A stretch of DNA of 5,363 nucleotides from Corynebacterium sp. (GTDB lineage Bacteria > Actinomycetota > Actinomycetes > Mycobacteriales > Mycobacteriaceae), in contig NZ_JAPJNQ010000106.1 of assembly GCF_030826625.1 (NCBI RefSeq), forward strand, positions 1-5,363. The letters run 5' to 3'. The notes under the pieces were generated by a model that had not been told where the DNA came from, ran no database searches, and was given only the letters and a program-made list of their open reading frames with translations. Positions 4,589 through 5,363 of the stretch are shown piece after piece. Each line of letters starts with the position of its first letter. Positions within the stretch are counted from its first letter, which is position 1. The position numbers and the translations under genes are program-made.

Positions 4589-5363
4589 ATGCACAAAACA
4601 ACTGCTGATAATGTCCAGAACACCGTTCAGAACGCCCAATCCGGCATCCACCGTGCCGTCGTCATTTTCGAAGTCGAAGGTGGCAACGACAAAACCATCC
4701 ACGGCAACCGCGTTGACACCAAGCCGATTATCGCCGCGTTGCAGGCAGCCGGTTGGCATGCAGAAGTCGTCGTCTACCGCCCAGAGTGGGCCAATAAAAT
4801 CTTCGATTACGTATCTGGCAGCTTCGATGCCTATATCTCTCGGGTAAACCCCGGCAATATCCCAGGCGGTGAGGAAGGCTATTTCGCGTTGCTGGAAAGG
4901 CTTGCCGACGACGGGTTGGCTGCATTCTCCCGGCCGGCTGAAATGCTCGCCTATGGTGCTAAAGATGCCCTGGTCAAGCTCAACGACACCGCGTTGGTTC
5001 CGGAAGATACCGCTGCTTACTACGACATCGATAGCTTCCGTGAGGCCTTCCCGATCTCGCTGGCCCGCGGCGAGCGCGTACTCAAGCAAAACCGGGGCTC
5101 GACGGGGGAGGGGATTTGGCGAGTACAGCTTGCCGACGAATCCGCCCGCCCGGCACCTGGTGAAGCGGTAGCAATCGATGCCCAAGTGACCTGCACCGAA
5201 GCGGTGGACAACCACACCGAAACCCATAGTCTTGGCGAATTCATGTCACGCTGCGAGGAATACCTGGAAGGCGAATCCGGCATGCTGGTTGACATGCGCT
5301 TTCTGCCGCGCATTGTGGAAGGTGAAATCCGTGTGCTGGTGGTTGGCGACACTCCAGTTTCGG
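4589..5363 (+). CDS. ATP-grasp-like protein of the Cj0069 type (3' end outside window)
   Basis: 258 residues are visible before the right edge; the frame is open throughout. ATP-grasp enzymes join a carboxylate to an amine or thiol through an acyl-phosphate, but the substrate of this family is not established to my knowledge. The N-terminal part (about 22-110) has a Rossmann-like strand RAVVIFEVEGG and the segment ISRVNPGNIPGG (83-94), like the substrate-side loop of glutathione-synthetase-type enzymes. A K-containing helix (MLAYGAKDALVKL, 119-131) follows. LKQNRGSTGEGIWRV (165-179) resembles the flexible Gly-rich ATP loop, and VDMRFLPRIVEGEIRVLVVGD (234-254) looks like the ATP- and metal-binding strand pair. 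Start is ATG with AAGGA six bases upstream. There is no signal peptide, so it should be cytosolic. It diverges from the rhodanese gene. Assignment to the Cj0069 family is from recalled sequence likeness; the general ATP-grasp call is stronger. Confidence 0.8.
   Translation, partial: MHKTTADNVQNTVQNAQSGIHRAVVIFEVEGGNDKTIHGNRVDTKPIIAALQAAGWHAEVVVYRPEWANKIFDYVSGSFDAYISRVNPGNIPGGEEGYFALLERLADDGLAAFSRPAEMLAYGAKDALVKLNDTALVPEDTAAYYDIDSFREAFPISLARGERVLKQNRGSTGEGIWRVQLADESARPAPGEAVAIDAQVTCTEAVDNHTETHSLGEFMSRCEEYLEGESGMLVDMRFLPRIVEGEIRVLVVGDTPVS

Noticed and set aside
4496..5227. 243-codon open frame on the minus strand over the ATP-grasp gene
   Set aside because: It overlaps the rhodanese start and lies opposite a frame with good ATP-grasp-like motifs, a ribosome site and an ATG. 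Its own translation is not recognisable.

Overview
The window looks like the chromosome of a Corynebacterium species (Mycobacteriales) of moderate GC content. This rests on an acyl-CoA carboxylase alpha subunit in which biotin carboxylase and biotin carrier are fused (AccBC, close to the 591-residue length I recall for C. glutamicum), a DtxR-type iron box in front of a siderophore-binding lipoprotein, and a two-domain thiosulfate sulfurtransferase next to accBC, as I recall for C. glutamicum. Species assignment is an inference.

Layout, left to right. (1) 1-809, minus: siderophore-binding lipoprotein of an iron ABC importer, its 3' end outside the window, with a strong Shine-Dalgarno and a promoter overlapped by a DtxR-like box (901-919). 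(2) 906-1040: short non-coding gap with weak hairpins. (3) 1041-1541, minus: small GNAT acetyltransferase. (4) 1597-3375, minus: accBC. (5) 3376-3624: 249-nt non-coding stretch with a probable accBC promoter, repeated operator-like motifs and a 78-nt segment able to fold as a three-way junction. (6) 3625-4515, minus: rhodanese-family protein whose expected catalytic cysteine is serine. (7) 4516-4588: divergent intergenic region. (8) 4589-5363, plus: partial ATP-grasp-like protein of the Cj0069 type, running off the right edge.

How the genes fit together. accBC is the housekeeping centre: it supplies carboxybiotin to the acyl-CoA carboxylases that make malonyl-CoA and the carboxylated long acyl-CoA needed for mycolic acids. 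The GNAT gene lies 55 nt downstream on the same strand and may be read through from accBC. The lipoprotein gene has its own iron-responsive promoter and is a separate unit. The rhodanese-like and ATP-grasp genes are divergently transcribed from a 73-nt gap. The points most worth a second look are the Cys-to-Ser change in the rhodanese, the 11-bp repeat that appears to have moved its stop codon, and the structured element before accBC. I see no mobile element, CRISPR array, tRNA or rRNA, and no clear novel defence or biosynthetic system.
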